This document shows positions 1 to 19,970 of a DNA stretch of 64,000 bases, piece after piece. Position 1 is the stretch's first letter; each line of letters starts with the position of its first letter. This DNA comes from Seriola aureovittata (taxonomy: Eukaryota > Chordata > Actinopteri > Carangiformes > Carangidae). The notes under the pieces are model-generated. The model ran no database searches and was not told the DNA's origin. It worked only from the letters and a program-made list of their open reading frames with translations. The position numbers and the translations under genes are program-made. The stretch covers positions 17,419,992 to 17,483,991 of the forward strand of contig NC_079375.1 of the NCBI RefSeq assembly GCF_021018895.1, written 5' to 3'.

Positions 1-334
1 ACATGTTTCATACTTGTAGCTGAGTTATAGAACAGCTGGGATCTTCTTATTTTCAACATGTATAATAATAATTAAAAACATTGATATGGATCTTCACATA
101 CAGACACAAAGAGATCCAATTTAATCTTTAGACCTTTGTAGCAGCTTCTCCTTTTCTGACTGCTTTTTGACTAATGATGCCCTCCCATATGATTGCTGAA
201 CAAGATCAAAATGAATCATGAATTATTCTACTCTAATCAAAATACTGAAAATCTAGAAGGTTCATACAATATTTATCATGAAACTAAGAGTAAGACCCAC
301 CGCAAAAGATACACACACTGAGGCACACACTCAC
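1..334. other. Intron of eef2 (no exon seen)
   Basis: This is AT-rich sequence with no open frame matching the last 64 residues of eEF2. The exon ending at 335 stops with a normal donor (GTGAGT on the minus strand), so this stretch reads as part of the last eef2 intron and the terminal exon should lie beyond the left edge. Confidence 0.7.
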
Positions 335-7461
<7,127 letters not shown>

Positions 7462-7640
7462 TTTGCCTGCTGGTCGTCGGTCTTCGTATGTGACGCTTTA
7501 TTGCTGTAGACACTGCCTCTGAGGACAGGCAGTCCCGGTAGCGACAGGAGAGACGCTGCTGCTGCTGGTGCTGCTGCTGTTGCTGCTGCGGCTGCCGTGT
7601 AGTGGCTCAGGACAGAGGCTGCAGCAGCAGGGGGCGCTGC
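7462..7640 (-). promoter_or_regulatory. eef2: eef2 5' UTR and probable TOP promoter
   Basis: Upstream of the eef2 ATG, the minus strand carries the pyrimidine run CTCTCCT starting at 7552, about 91 bases before the ATG. Translation-factor mRNAs begin with such 5' terminal oligopyrimidine (TOP) tracts, which place them under mTOR/LARP1 control, so this is the best transcription start candidate. Directly upstream (7553-7640) is a dense CAG/CTG-type imperfect triplet run. No TATA box is obvious. The start site is inferred, not shown. Confidence 0.5.
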
Positions 7641-10600
7641 TGCGCCACAGCCTGGCCTCAGATCAGATTTCTATGGATGGTTAATATTAAGAATAAATCA
7701 TAAATGCAATTTTTATGGGTGTGTGCTGTACTGCTAAGTCTATTATTGATGTAGTGCGTGTGTGAGAAAGAAAATGAGGAATTTTATATATATATATTTA
7801 TTTAAATTATATGTTGCCATAAAAAGGCAAGGAGAAAAGTTAAGAAAAATGGTTTAATATGTTTAAATAAATATGTATAATAATAGGAAAATGAATAATA
7901 AATTAATAATAAAAAACAATAACATGAGTAGTAATGCGACTAATAATGATAATAAAGAAACTAATGAGACAAATAATAATAATAATTGTAGCAGTGGGTG
8001 TTGAGCAGGATCATGGAGGCAGTGGGTGGTTTCAAATCACAGATCCGGACTCTACAGCTCCGGAGGCACAAATATCTGCAGAATGTGACAGAGAGAAAAA
8101 GAGATGAGTAAACACAAAACCACAGGAGAGAGAAGATGCCTAGTCTAATCTGTGATACAATATTGGTATTATTTTTGAGTCAGTAAATATCCAGTTGGTT
8201 CTAACCACACAAACAACTCAGTTTGGTTTCTCTTTACTGTACAATGAGCCAATTTTTGCGAAAATGTTCAAGTCAAGTTTATCTATATAAGACAAAATAT
8301 CTTATCCACTGTACACTAGCTAATTTAGCACATATCAGTTTCAGCTCGTCTCGCTTAGATCTGCAGGTCAGGCAGAATTTTTCTCTGTCAGTCAAGCTTC
8401 AGCTGTAAAGGCTGGGCATAATTCATACTTAATGCATGTTGCATCACCATGTCTTGAAATAAGCTGTAAGTCCTGTATCATTCTATACAGTATGAATCAA
8501 GGGCAGAGTTTTAAACATTTAATGAAGGAGATATTCACCTATACTCATGAATTATACACAAATATATAAAAAGGGGTATATACTTTGTAGAAGAATTTTT
8601 AACAGTTAAAATGTTGATAGTTATGGATGTTATTTAGTTGTTTTACCAGGTGAAAAGCAGACGTAAAGGTCCACCACTTAGAGCAACACCATAGCTGTTG
8701 GGTTTGTGTCATTGCCTTTACTGAGGAAGGAGAGCAGCTCTCCTTTCCCTTTGTCAAACCCTCTGTGCACAAAGTGGAGGCTGCACTGTATCAGGATGTT
8801 GCAGCTTTCATCTACCAGCTGAGGGCAGAGCAGGACAAGCATCTCAGTGACGATGAGAGAGTCTGAATTGGGACATTGAAATGAAAGTGGAATGAGGAAA
8901 AGCAGAGTAAAGTGCTATTGTAAATGTGTGCATATGAACATGCACAAACGTGTATGTGACAGGTGATTGGATGTTTGCTATTACCCCAGTGGACTGTCCA
9001 GTCCACACGCTCAGAGGAGAAAATATAGCTCTGTAATGAAAAATTAATTCTTCACGGACTGCAAGCACATAATGGGTTCTCATAAGAGCAGATGTGTGCC
9101 TGACATGACAGTTTATTATAATGGAAGAACCCTTTTTTTAAAAAAAAAAAAAAAAAACAATAAAACAATTGATGACTTTATGAAAAATTAACAAATTTTC
9201 AATGGGTTTATCTCTATCTAGAGGGAAAAAAAGTTATTATGATGTTGATAAATGGATTCTTGTTCAGATGTTCTTCAGCTATTTATTATTATTATTTATA
9301 CTTTCAGAAGGAAAGTGGTTAAATTGTCCTGATGAAGAGAAGAGGAAAGACAAATGAGGTGGATAAGATCAAACAGAATGGGTGTTTTACATTCTGGAAA
9401 TCCCCAGTTTGCAATTACTACCCACTTATGAGTCATCTATAAAACATTAACTAATTTTAACCATAAAAAAAACAATCCATTACAATTTATAAACACTGTA
9501 CAAACTATGTCTAATTAGAAAGTGGTATTGCCCTTTTTCATTTCCAAAGCAGATCAAGCAAAATGAATTAAAATTGATGGGGAGAAATACAACCTTTATG
9601 AAGAGGGGACCGAGATTAATGTTTGCATCGAAAGCAAAAAATCAATCATTTCTGTGGCCATTTCACCTGACGCCGATGATTTTCATTTCAGTGCAATATC
9701 ACCATGCACTGTGTGTCACGTTTGCACCAGTGGAGCTGACCTACTAAAACAGTAATACTCAGAGCAGATGCTGTCGGTTTCCAGGTGTCTGCAGTCACTC
9801 AAAGAGATGAGCAGAGATTAAATCACCTCAAAAATAAAGCCAATTTTAAGGCACATAATATCTCATATATATTTTTTGTACAGATGGTGTCTCCTTGAAG
9901 CTTCCCCCCAAAGGATGTTGACTGTCACTCTGCTGCTTCAAATGAAAACAAGCTTTTATAAACATGAAAAGTGGAGAACTCCTTTCACTCATCACAAATG
10001 GTTTGGATAGATTTGGCTCCTAAATTTAACAGAAGAAGAAAAGAGGATCAGATTTGATAGAAGTGGTAAGAAAACACTTAAAAACTATATGATATCATCA
10101 AATTTAAGATGAAATATTTGTAAGTAATCCTGTGGATATATTTTGCACCCCTTCCCTTTAAACTCTAAATTTAGACTTAAAATCAAAAATCAAAAGCTTA
10201 AGTGACTCAAAAAAAATAGTTCCAGTTGTATTTTTATATTGCACACCAGTCTCGTTGTCAAGAAACTATCTACGTGACACTCTTGGAGAGGGAGGTCATT
10301 ATCCGACATTTACGATGTTCAAGGAAGACAGGAAATAAAAACAGGTGCTGAGCTGCTGCTACCACATTATACTGGCACCCCTGCATCTGTGTTTGATCTT
10401 CCTTTCCTGAAGCTGAAATTACAGTTTTGCCTGTTGACAAGTGTGCCAAATATGATCAACCAACTTCACTCTCAGAATTGCTTTTATTCTTCTTATTTCT
10501 GTGACGCCCTGGGAATTTCCCACACGCTCACAGGTATTGAATCATTTTGTGCACATCAGAGTTATCAGTGAACTCCAGATAAGAGCCATCCAACATGCAT

Positions 10601-13463
10601 TTCACAGCTGGTGGAGTGATAACGGTGTGCGCTTAGAGCACACTCTCTGCGTCTCACCTGTGCTAATGATGAAAAAAAAAAGCTGAGAAAACAGCTCAGC
10701 TTAGTATTTTCAGAATCTCATTCATTTCATATCTCCTTGTCAGGGAAATGTGAGCTTTTGATCATTTTTTAAAGTATATTTTTTTGGGCTTTTTATGCCT
10801 TTATGATAGCACAGTAGAGAGACAGGAAATGGGGAGGCAGAGAGAGCGGGAATGACATGCAGTAAAGGGCCGTTCGATGCGGGATTCGAGCCGGGGCCGA
10901 CCGCAGTGAGGACTGTGGCCTCTACATATGGGGCGCCTGCTCAACCCACTGCGCCGCTCGACGCCCCAAGCTTTTGATCATTTTTGTTGGGTTTGAGTTG
11001 CCATATATATATATATTTATATATCCAGGTGTAATAAAATAACTGAAGTTGAATTCAGCTGCTTGACTCTGATTTCATGGTATATTTAATGTAATCTGGA
11101 ATATCCTTTTCTTTACTGCGTGGATATAACTCTTCTTGACCCTCAGTAACATGCATTCAAATGTACTTGATGCTACAGGTTTACAGTATGATATCATGTG
11201 CAATACACAGCAATTATCTGTACTGAGCTTTTAGTATCCAGAGATGTGCTTAAAAATGTCATGGTTAGATAACATCTGCATGTACTTTGAAACTATGATC
11301 TGAAGATAGAACAGCAATAAAGATAGCAGAACTCTGCTGCCATGCAATTAGGCGTATTACTGTACTGATAATACTGGGCTCTCTGCTATAGATACATGGA
11401 TTTTTAATGCAACAACTGGAAGGGGTTCATACAGGGGCCACATCAACTGATTTTTTTTTTTTTTTTTTTTTTTTATGAAATAGAAATGAATTGATTCTGC
11501 ATGGTCTAGAATGAATCATTGAAACCATAACTCACATCGGCGCCACAAGAATTGATTTAAATAACCTTGACCTTTTTCCTGACACATAATAACCTTATAT
11601 TTAAGGATTTTTGAACATTAGAGATTCTTGAATGGTATTTTGACTCTGTAAAGACTCTAAAAAGCCCACATGAGCTGTAAAATGAATGTCTGTCTCCACA
11701 AAATGTTGAAATCAAAGTTCAGAGCTGCTTCAGAGTTTGATATATTCACAATGTGTGACACGCCTGACACACACTCAGAAAAGATGAGAAAGAAACGGTT
11801 TCTTCCCATCTTATAATTGATACAGAAAATGAGTCTCAGTGGTTTCAGCTGTGCGCCACATAAACCCCAGGCCTGAATCTGACCTAGGATCTTTTAGACA
11901 TGAGATCTCCTTTTCTTTTCTCCCAGAATATTAATTTTCCTCCCAGCTCTGATACTTTTGAATGGTTTAGTAAAGGCAACAATGTCCCAAAGAAAAGAAA
12001 AATACAAAAAAAATCAAAAGAAACCACATCACATCTCAGTCTACTTTGAACCGCCTGACAAAGGTAAAAATGTCAAAGAAATCAAAAGAAAAGAAAAGAA
12101 AATAGCTTTCAATTATTGGAGTTGCCAGAAGTACATATGAGGCTGAATGTCTTTTCTTATAGTATAAGAATGCTTTGAAGTGAAGGCAGCGATGGAAGGA
12201 TTGTGTTGATATTCATTCTGGAAAACTACAAGACAGACTGTTCATTGACGTTTCTGTACTGAAGATAAGTATAATGGCTCCACCATTGGAAGAATCTCTT
12301 CCCCACTGTTGATAATTAGTTACATACGTCTTTGCAAATGTGTTACTGCTACGAGAACATATTATGTAATTCTTTTATTTTATGGTGTGTATGCTTAGAA
12401 ATAACACGAAACAGATGCTCCTAATTATGGCAATAAAGATAAGACATTGAGGCCGGGTGAGTTCGTTCTGCTATAGAAAAGTAAAAACAATTATGTCATT
12501 CTTCGGCTGAAACTGAATGATAACAAGTGCCTCATTAAGACACAAAGAAACTAAGAACTAACTAAGAAAGTTTTCCAAAAAAAAAAAAAAAATGCACTGG
12601 ACTGATTTTGAGAAAATCTGAATTTAATTTAGAGTGAGCGAGTCAGAGTAAGCTGGTTAGTAATTAAGAGTTAGAAAAATTTGACGGACTCGATAGTTTG
12701 ATGTCTTTAGGTTTGGGGTTTGCAGGTGTCCGCAGTATCAATCATAGACTGAAATTTGAGCTTATGTAGCTTTGAGCCGTTAGCAGGCTACAGAGGTCTG
12801 GTAAGCTCACTTCTCAGATCATTTGAGATTTTTGAGATTCCCAGTCTCAAGTTAGGAAACTCTGTGAGAGGGTACTGTGTGAAATATTGAAAAAAGTGGA
12901 TGTTTATTGTCATTACTTGTAATAATCATGAATTATGTTCAATTTCAAGCATGAGTGAACTGGTGAGTAAAGCCTTAAATTTTTGTCTGCTTCAGGCAAA
13001 AATCAATTAAAATAAACCTGAGCTTTCTACTGACATTGACAGATGAAGTTAAACCTTGACTCTGTACACCCTCTGCTTTTGAAAGCAATAAAAAAAAGGG
13101 CTCGAAATAAATCCTGTCCAACAAAAAATGAATGTGAAACCACACACAGAATCAATCCTGACTTGTAATGATTACATCAAAGGTCACTCTAAGTGATGTG
13201 GGAGCAACTTTGACTAATTCATCTATCAGTGACTCTTCCTGTTGTGCTGATTGGCTCTCTCAGCTGTCTGCTAGACACTGGATTGGACGGTGATCACCTG
13301 GGTTGTGGGAAAGCAGTTGTGTCATATGGCATTTCAACTTTGTCCTTTGAAACAGACTCAAGCATTTCTCCTACGCCGCAGAGGATCGTCTTGTTCTGGT
13401 TGTGTTTTTCCTACTGGAGAATTTCACTGAAATTTCATCAGCTGCTGCTTTATTATTGGAATT
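7641..13463. other. Intergenic spacer between eef2 and creb3l3
   Basis: About 5.8 kb separates two divergently oriented genes. It is AT-rich with homopolymer runs, for example A at 9139-9157 and T at 11451-11474. It holds one recognisable element, the tRNA-derived SINE at 10770-10968. Short ORFs here have no recognisable protein features. Upstream regulatory and 5' UTR sequence of creb3l3 should lie in the last kilobase, but I cannot place it. An in-frame TGA at 13428 supports the creb3l3 start at 13464. Confidence 0.6.
10770..10968 (-). mobile_element. tRNA-derived SINE with target-site duplication
   Basis: Read on the minus strand, the element starts near 10968 with a tRNA-like head: an A-box-like GGCGCAGTGG and, about 55 bases later, a B-box-like GGCTCGAATCC. 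A unique body follows, and the element ends in an A-rich tail (CATAAAAAGCCCAAAAAAA). It is flanked by a perfect 17-bp direct repeat, agcttttgatcattttt, at 10753-10769 and 10969-10985. RNA polymerase III promoter boxes, an A tail and target duplication together define a LINE-mobilised SINE. The body resembles a dispersed teleost repeat I have seen in perch-like fish; no family name is given. Confidence 0.85.
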
Positions 13464-15508
13464 ATGACGCTGATTACAGACAAGGTAAGATACATTTGTA
13501 ATTGGATCACTGGGTGCTACTACTTTTTTTAAAGAAAGTAAAAGCAGATATGTATTGATTTAAAGAATCTTAGTCAAAGGTGAGCTTGAGGAACTACAAT
13601 TTGAAACATCTGAACCGGAGAGATTAGTCAAATTCTTTCAAATCAAGCGGTACACAGGCTTGTAAAACCGGGGAACACCTTGACAGTAATCACTCAGAGT
13701 AGTTGTTCATTTCAGGTGCATGGTGGGTTGGACTTCAATGACCTCCTGCTCAGGAACACAGATGAAACCAACAGCTGCCACAGCAACCAGCCGTGGACTA
13801 TCACAATTCATGACGTGAGTACGGTGATCATTCTGCACAGTTCGCTTCTGAACAGAGTCACTCAGGGGACAAGATAATCACAACCACAAATTCACTGAAT
13901 CTCACTAGTCAGCGTGATCTGTATTCTCAGCAAGGGTCATGTGTTATCAAGTTGAATCTTAGGATGTATATGAGCTCATTTAGAGTTTCATTGTGTTCTC
14001 CAGTTTGGTTGTAAGCATGACTAACAGCGATGAGGCAAAGAGTCATGGACAAATGAGCTAAGGGAATAGAATAGTTGCAGTGTTTATGTTCTTGTCTGTG
14101 CTCGTGTGTAGGAATATGATGATCAGATTAAGTTAGCGGTGATAGTGACATGTGATGATGTAGACATATCTCATACCTAATGTACGCATTCCTCCTCAGA
14201 CCGTGAGCCCTGAAGGAAGTGCTGCGGATGACTTCCTGGACGCTCTGCTGGGTGGGAGCAACTGCTCCTCAGCTCTGGCCTCCCCCCTATGGTCACCCTG
14301 CACCACCGACAGTGGCATCAACGAGGACCCCGCGACAGATCCCGCAGAGAGCCCTCACCCATGCTCCTGCACAGATTTTCCAGCCTTTGACACGCCGGTT
14401 TTCCCTCAGACTCCATCTCTGGAGAGTCAGCTACCAGCAAATGAAAAAACAGCTGATGTTTCCATCGATCTAAGTAAGACCAGAGATACAGTGGCAGTTA
14501 CATGCTGGAAAAAAACATTGTGAGAAGTTCAGCCACAAACTGAGCCATGAAACAGTAGATTGTTTCAATAGTGAGCAGAAATGTCAGGTTAAGTTGCACA
14601 AAAACTACAGGAGCCAGGTGAACCAGGTCAAACTAAAGACCTTAATATGAGATTTATCCATTTGCACTTTGTGTTGCAGAATAATGAGAGCTATCAGCTG
14701 AGCCTCTAAAGGCTAAAGGCCCTTTCAAAGAGCATGTCATTTGGTTTTCCTATTTCTAGAATTTGTAAAGGATAAAAGGTTGTGCAACTGTCATTCATCA
14801 CATGAAGAAATTGTCTTTTGAGGACACGACTTTTAAATAATTGTCCCTTTTCACTATGATGATTGCGGACCCCTCGGTGCTAAAAAAAACTAAACATTTT
14901 GTGTTTTGTTTGAATGGCACATTGTGGCAAATTTGCAAATCATCACCTGCTGTTTTTAATGGTTTTACTGGTTCAATCTGCAGGTTGGGAGTCCAATGAC
15001 TGCCAGGAGGAGTTTGGAATTGCATACTACCTCACTATGAACCAAAGCTCCGCGATGTCGTCCAGTCAGACGCTCACAGTGAAGGACCTGCTGTTGTCAA
15101 ACGTGGGACAGAACGTAAGGAGAGAGGAGTTAAATATTTCTGACTATCTATTTCTAACCAATGAGGGTATTATATAAGCTAAGTTAGCTATAAGCTAACC
15201 GTATGGTCAACTGCTTATCTTGTAATGACCTGTGCCGCTCTGAGAGTCAGAGAACACCCTTTGCACCAAATAAACATAATTTTCTGAGCTTCTTTGAATA
15301 AGCTGCCTAGAGAGTCGCTTTAACTGGACTATTCTGTCCATCTGTTTCACAGGCACAAGGAATCCCCCAGCATTCCCTGCAGGAACTTGTACTTAATGAG
15401 GATGAGAAGACGCTTCTGGCTAAGGAAGGGGTGAACTTGCCCAGCAAACTGCCCCTGTCCAAGGTACATGAGCAAGACACAATCTTACATGTATGTAGGG
15501 CACATACT

Positions 15509-15546
<38 letters not shown>

Positions 15547-15556
15547 CGCACGCACT

Positions 15557-15644
<88 letters not shown>

Positions 15645-18600
15645 ATGCACATCCACTCACACACTCATCTAAATCTAAATCTGTATCCCCAGTTACACAA
15701 TCTCTTTCGTCCTTATTCTTTCTTGTCACTGTCCTCCCATGTGTTTCATCTCCCTGACAAGTTTGAAGAGAGGGTTTTGAAGAAGATCCGGCGGAAAATC
15801 CGCAACAAGCGCTCGGCTCAAGAAAGTCGGAAGAAGAAGAGGGACTATGTTGATAGTCTGGAGGGAAGGTAGGAGCCAGCTGCACTCAGCATCCTCACTC
15901 AACACGACATTATCTCTGCATACTTTGACCTATAAAATTAAACTTTTATCTGTAGTACCCTGAAGCACTTTATAATGAGCCTGTTTTGTCATACACTTAA
16001 TTAACTTTAACAAACTGTTGCGTGAATGGGAAGAGGCTGCACCCACATAACCAATCTGGTTGTTGACAAACTGGTCTTTCCTTAAAAAAGCTCCTCTGGC
16101 TCACAGGAAATTCACAGTAACAGCAGTGGTTTGTTTGGATTAAAAAGACAGCAGTAGCTGTCGTGGCTGGCCAAACAGAGACAGACCAAATACTTACAGA
16201 AACTCAGCTGGACACAAAATTAATTGATATCTGGGGAGTTCAGCACCAAAACATCACAGCAATAACAGCCAGTTACGACTGTTGTTGCCAAACTAAATGC
16301 ATGGGCTGTGCAGATTACTACTTTGTTTATCTACTAGTATTGTTCCTTATGAGCCAGGCACATTGAGGATTAAAATTTTTAGTGAATGGCTCCACATGAA
16401 AAGTGTGAAGAATGTGGATTATAGAAAAGCTATAAAGAAATATGACAATTTTGCCTTTTTTCAGCATAATCCTCAACTACTTTACAGTATCCTGTCAAGT
16501 TATTAAGACAGTGTGTGAAAATATAAGGAGAGTATAATGAATAAAATGATTGCACTCTCATGACTGTGTCAGCTAAAACATGTACACATGGTTGGTAACA
16601 CAAGTCTACAGCCCAGTAGAGGAAAAGTAAGTAAGAATCTTGTTAAAGCCAGTACTCTTCATTGTCTGGAAACCGTGAATGTCTGTACAACATTTCATCT
16701 CAGTGTATGTAACAGCTGTTGAGATATTTCAGTCTGGACCAAAGAGGTGGACTGACTGACAAACTGACATTGTCATCCATAAGGATGTGCCGCTGGCTTG
16801 GCTACATACTGTTACTATTCACGTACAGGAGTACTGCGTATGTCACATAAAATAGATAAGAACAAAAGGATTTCTGTCCACATGACCAAAAAACTCCAGA
16901 GGGAGGTGCTCTATACGTACAAATCATTGCAGTTATCCTTGTAACATTTGACCTTATACATACAGACTAATAGAGGATGACTCAGCCATGAAGTCTATAG
17001 AGAAACATACTTATACATTTATAGCATTATAGCGATAGGATAAAATAGGTAGGTAGGCATTATCATATATTGAATGAACAGCCTCAGAATGTGATTTCCA
17101 AACCAATTACATGAACGGTGCAGCTGCTCTGCTTCAGCAGATCAAGCAGAAGCTGAGGATGTTGCGTAGCAGCAGCATCTCACAATAAAGGCACAGGGGG
17201 TTTTGCCAAGAAGGAGCTCAGTTTAGTCCTCTTCCTCCTCCTCCTTCTCTCCTTTACCTTCAGGCTGTGCAGAATGAGTCCTATCACACAGCCAGCCAGC
17301 CTTTGTCACTAGATTTGTTCATCCTGCCTGCCGCCCCCACTTTTGTTCATCCGCCCATCACACCTCCGCAAACCGTGCAGCGTGGTACAGCTCGATTCAT
17401 ATGATGAAAGACTCCTTAAAGAAGGGCAGCTCACAATGCCCTCACATGCTTCTGTTTTGTCAGACCCTTACAATTTATTGTCCATAAGCACCTGCGGCGT
17501 ATTTGCAGGATTGCTAGACGTTATTGATTTATTATTGATGTTGAGCTTCAGATTAAAAAGCTGGATCCTAGAATTTGCCATCATTGATTTACCTAAGACT
17601 GTAATAGTCGTCTGAGACTGTGTGAAGGTGCCGTGGACCATAGTTGAATCCGAAATCAGAGACGTATAGAGAGGAGGAAAACAAATGAGAGTAGAGAGTT
17701 TGGGGTCCAAAGATGGACAAGCTGTGACCAGGGTCAAATGTAAAATTGTCTGTGTCCTTAAAACAGGGAAATTCTTAATTATCTTACAGGAATTTTAAAG
17801 ATATAATTATGTGCTGTCTACATCTCATTCAGGCTTGAGCTCTGCTGCTTCTGGGAGACAAAAGCTTCATGGTTGGGGGGTGAGAGAGTGAGCAGAGTCA
17901 GCATTTGTTGATAATTAAGCCAGCGTATCAACAGGTTATCGTTATCAGTGGAGGTTCAGCTCAGTCAGAGGGCCATAATGGAGGATGACTCATAGTGAGA
18001 AAATGAAACGAGAGAGACAGCACAAGAAGAAAGGAGGGGGGAGTGGGGTGGGGCGGTGGATGACAGAATGGGGTGCGAGATAACGCTCAACAGACAGATA
18101 TTAGCAAAGAGAGAAATGAAGGGGCAACAATACAACATCATAACACTGTATTACTGAATACTCTTATTTCCTCGTCTTATCTTTATTTTCTTTCTCTTGC
18201 TTGTTCTCCGTCTCTTTCTGTAGGATGTCTGCATGTGGTGCTCACAACCTCGAACTGCAGAGAAAGATCCAGCAGTTGGAGGAGACCAACAAGTGAGTCC
18301 TCAAATGAGCCAACGAGGGCTGCAACTGATGATTATTTTCGTTATTGATTGAGCTATTACTTTCAGTGGTTTGTGGACAGATGGCAGGTTTTATCAGCTG
18401 TAGCTGGCCACTTCAGCTCCTATTAACTCCATAGTTTGGATAAAAACACGGACTCCAGCTGACATGTTAAGTTTCAAGACACTGAAATAAAGAAACAGCA
18501 TTGTTTTTGTGTTGTAGACTAACGCCAGTCCTAATATTCTAATATAAAAGTATGACAAATATAAGATTAGACTGATTAGATTAGATTTTAATGTCTCAGT

Positions 18601-19970
18601 TTATCTTTTTGTTTGATGTTTCATCTCACTGCTGGATTTATTTTCAAGGAGTTCCAATGTTTGAATGAGTCAGTCTCAGTTTCTCTTTTGTGCCTTTGTT
18701 GGTCTGACAGTGTTTCATTGATCTATATTGATGACAACCTGGATAAGAAAACTTTGTAACTTGTTGAAAATCAGAGCTGAGGGGGCTCAGTATAGAATTA
18801 CCAGAATACAAAGCCCATCCAACTGACACAGTGTTATCTGGCTTTGTTTCCTCGTCATCCTGCCATCTCATTAGGCTGCTTTCTCCCTGACACTGGCTAG
18901 GTGCACTCAATTGAAATAAAATGTGAGACGCCACTTGCGCACACCTTCCTACCATGTGCTGCTTTTCTTTTTGTTGTTTTAGTTGCCCATTATCCTCAGA
19001 AATAATACCTGTATATCAATGAACCTGCACCCCCTCATCTTCCTGTCTGTATTTGTATTGTAGTGTCCTGCTGGAGCAGCTAAACCGGCTACAGGCTCTC
19101 CTCCCTAACAGCTCCAGCAAAACAACACACAAAGGGACCTGCATCCTGGTGAGATATGTAACAATTAATTTTCACCACTGAGAATTTACTCAGATAGCAT
19201 AATAAACAACCAAATGATAAATACAGGTATAGATATAGTATACCTATACCTGTATACAATACCTGAGCAGGCTCAGCTCCGTCTATTATATATTTAAAGA
19301 CCAGGCAGTGGTTTCCTGCCTTCATCAGAGGTGATGTGCACAAGCAGATCATTAAAAACCATTGCCTGGCGTCCATTGTTGACAACTGCTGTGTTTACTT
19401 TGAAGATGTTTATGGAGTCAAATGTTTGAGCAGCACATGCGCTCATCTTTTGTGGTCAATGGTATGTAGGTTATGGCTAATAGCTCCTTTTTTTTCTCCT
19501 CCCCATGCTTTCTGTGATTTCCCTCTGTCGTCTGCGCTTGGCCTGTTTTTGTCCTGCTGTCTGCATTCATGTCCAGGTTTTGTTCCTCTCCCTCTCTCTG
19601 CTCATTTCCTCAAATCTCCAGCCAGACCCTTACAGCCAACTCAGCCAGAAAGAGTACGCAGAGAGCAAAGGTCTGTAAGGCATGCATACACACATTTTCT
19701 TTTTCTCTCTCTCTGTCTCTCACAGTCACACTCTCACACAAATACACACTTACCTCTCCACCATGCCTCTGCCCCTCAGTGCCGTCCCGCTCCCTGCAAT
19801 CGCTGGATGAAGTGCGAGGTGTCCCTCCTCCTCCTCCTATCTTTTCCATCTCCAGGGGCTTTGAGGCCTTTTGCAGTCTGACGGAGAAGCTCTGGCCCAG
19901 GACAGGTTTCCCCAATGGTGACTCCCAATCCTCTCACCACCAGGATCACAGGAACCGGGACACTCACTGA
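13464..19970 (+). CDS. creb3l3: CREB3-like 3 (CREB-H) ER-membrane bZIP transcription factor
   Basis: CREB3L3 is an ER-anchored bZIP factor released by Golgi S1P/S2P cleavage; in liver and gut it controls lipid and acute-phase genes. Exons: 13464-13484, 13716-13814, 14200-14473, 14984-15114, 15353-15463, 15762-15868, 18224-18292, 19064-19148, 19577-19670, 19780-19970. They sum to 1182 bases, 393 residues. The start is the first ATG after an in-frame stop at 13428. Matches to the family include the activation region ([24 protein letters not shown]), TVKDLLLS, the basic region [20 protein letters not shown] followed by a leucine zipper, and a membrane segment at about residues 297-311. The site-1 protease motif is RSLQ at about 334-337. 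The luminal tail is only about 80 residues, shorter than in human (461 aa in total). Which teleost paralogue this is remains open. Confidence 0.93.
15512..15643. repeat. (CA)n microsatellite in creb3l3 intron
   Basis: An interrupted CA dinucleotide array of about 130 bases lies in the intron between exons ending at 15463 and starting at 15762. Interruptions (AAACACGCACGCACTC) occur near 15540-15556. Long THTHTH or CVCVCV ORFs here are artefacts of this array. Confidence 0.97.
16664..16800. repeat. Fragment of a dispersed teleost repeat
   Basis: The stretch around tgttgagatatttcagtctg at about 16719 continues into a GACTGAC/CCATCC-rich tail. It matches the end of the longer repeat at 21640-22085 in this window, and I recognise it as a dispersed repeat common in teleost genomes. 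It lies in the large intron of creb3l3 (15869-18223). It carries no coding potential. Confidence 0.55.
18309..18360. repeat. Short fragment of a 'TCGATTAAT'-type dispersed repeat
   Basis: The words agggctgcaactgatgat, followed by attattttcg and ttattgattg, match the start of a very common degenerate teleost repeat. Related fragments in this window lie at 33571-33835, 36600-36860 and 48326-48360. Recognition is by remembered pattern, not alignment. Confidence 0.4.
19222..19254. repeat. Perfect 11-bp inverted repeat in creb3l3 intron
   Basis: TACAGGTATAG at 19222-19232 is the exact reverse complement of CTATACCTGTA at 19244-19254, separated by an 11-base AT-rich loop. It lies between the exons ending at 19148 and starting at 19577. 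A function is not evident. Confidence 0.6.

Noticed and set aside
1..334. Possible terminal exon of eef2
   Set aside because: No frame on the minus strand encodes the expected FTADLRSNTGGQ or the conserved end, so the exon must lie outside the window.
13229..13501. 90-codon ORF just upstream of creb3l3
   Set aside because: It overlaps the first creb3l3 exon in a different frame; the exon's own frame (MTLITDK) joins correctly to the next exon.
15512..15643. Regularly repeated array that might suggest CRISPR
   Set aside because: Pure dinucleotide microsatellite in a vertebrate intron, with no spacers.
15431..15885. ORFs of up to 134 codons on both strands with His-Thr or Cys-Val repeats
   Set aside because: They are translations of the (CA)n microsatellite in a creb3l3 intron. 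Only 15762-15868 in this stretch is coding.
19336..19881. 181-codon plus-strand ORF
   Set aside because: It is a wrong-frame reading across the last creb3l3 intron and exons; the true frame is fixed by the membrane segment, RSLQ site and stop at 19970.
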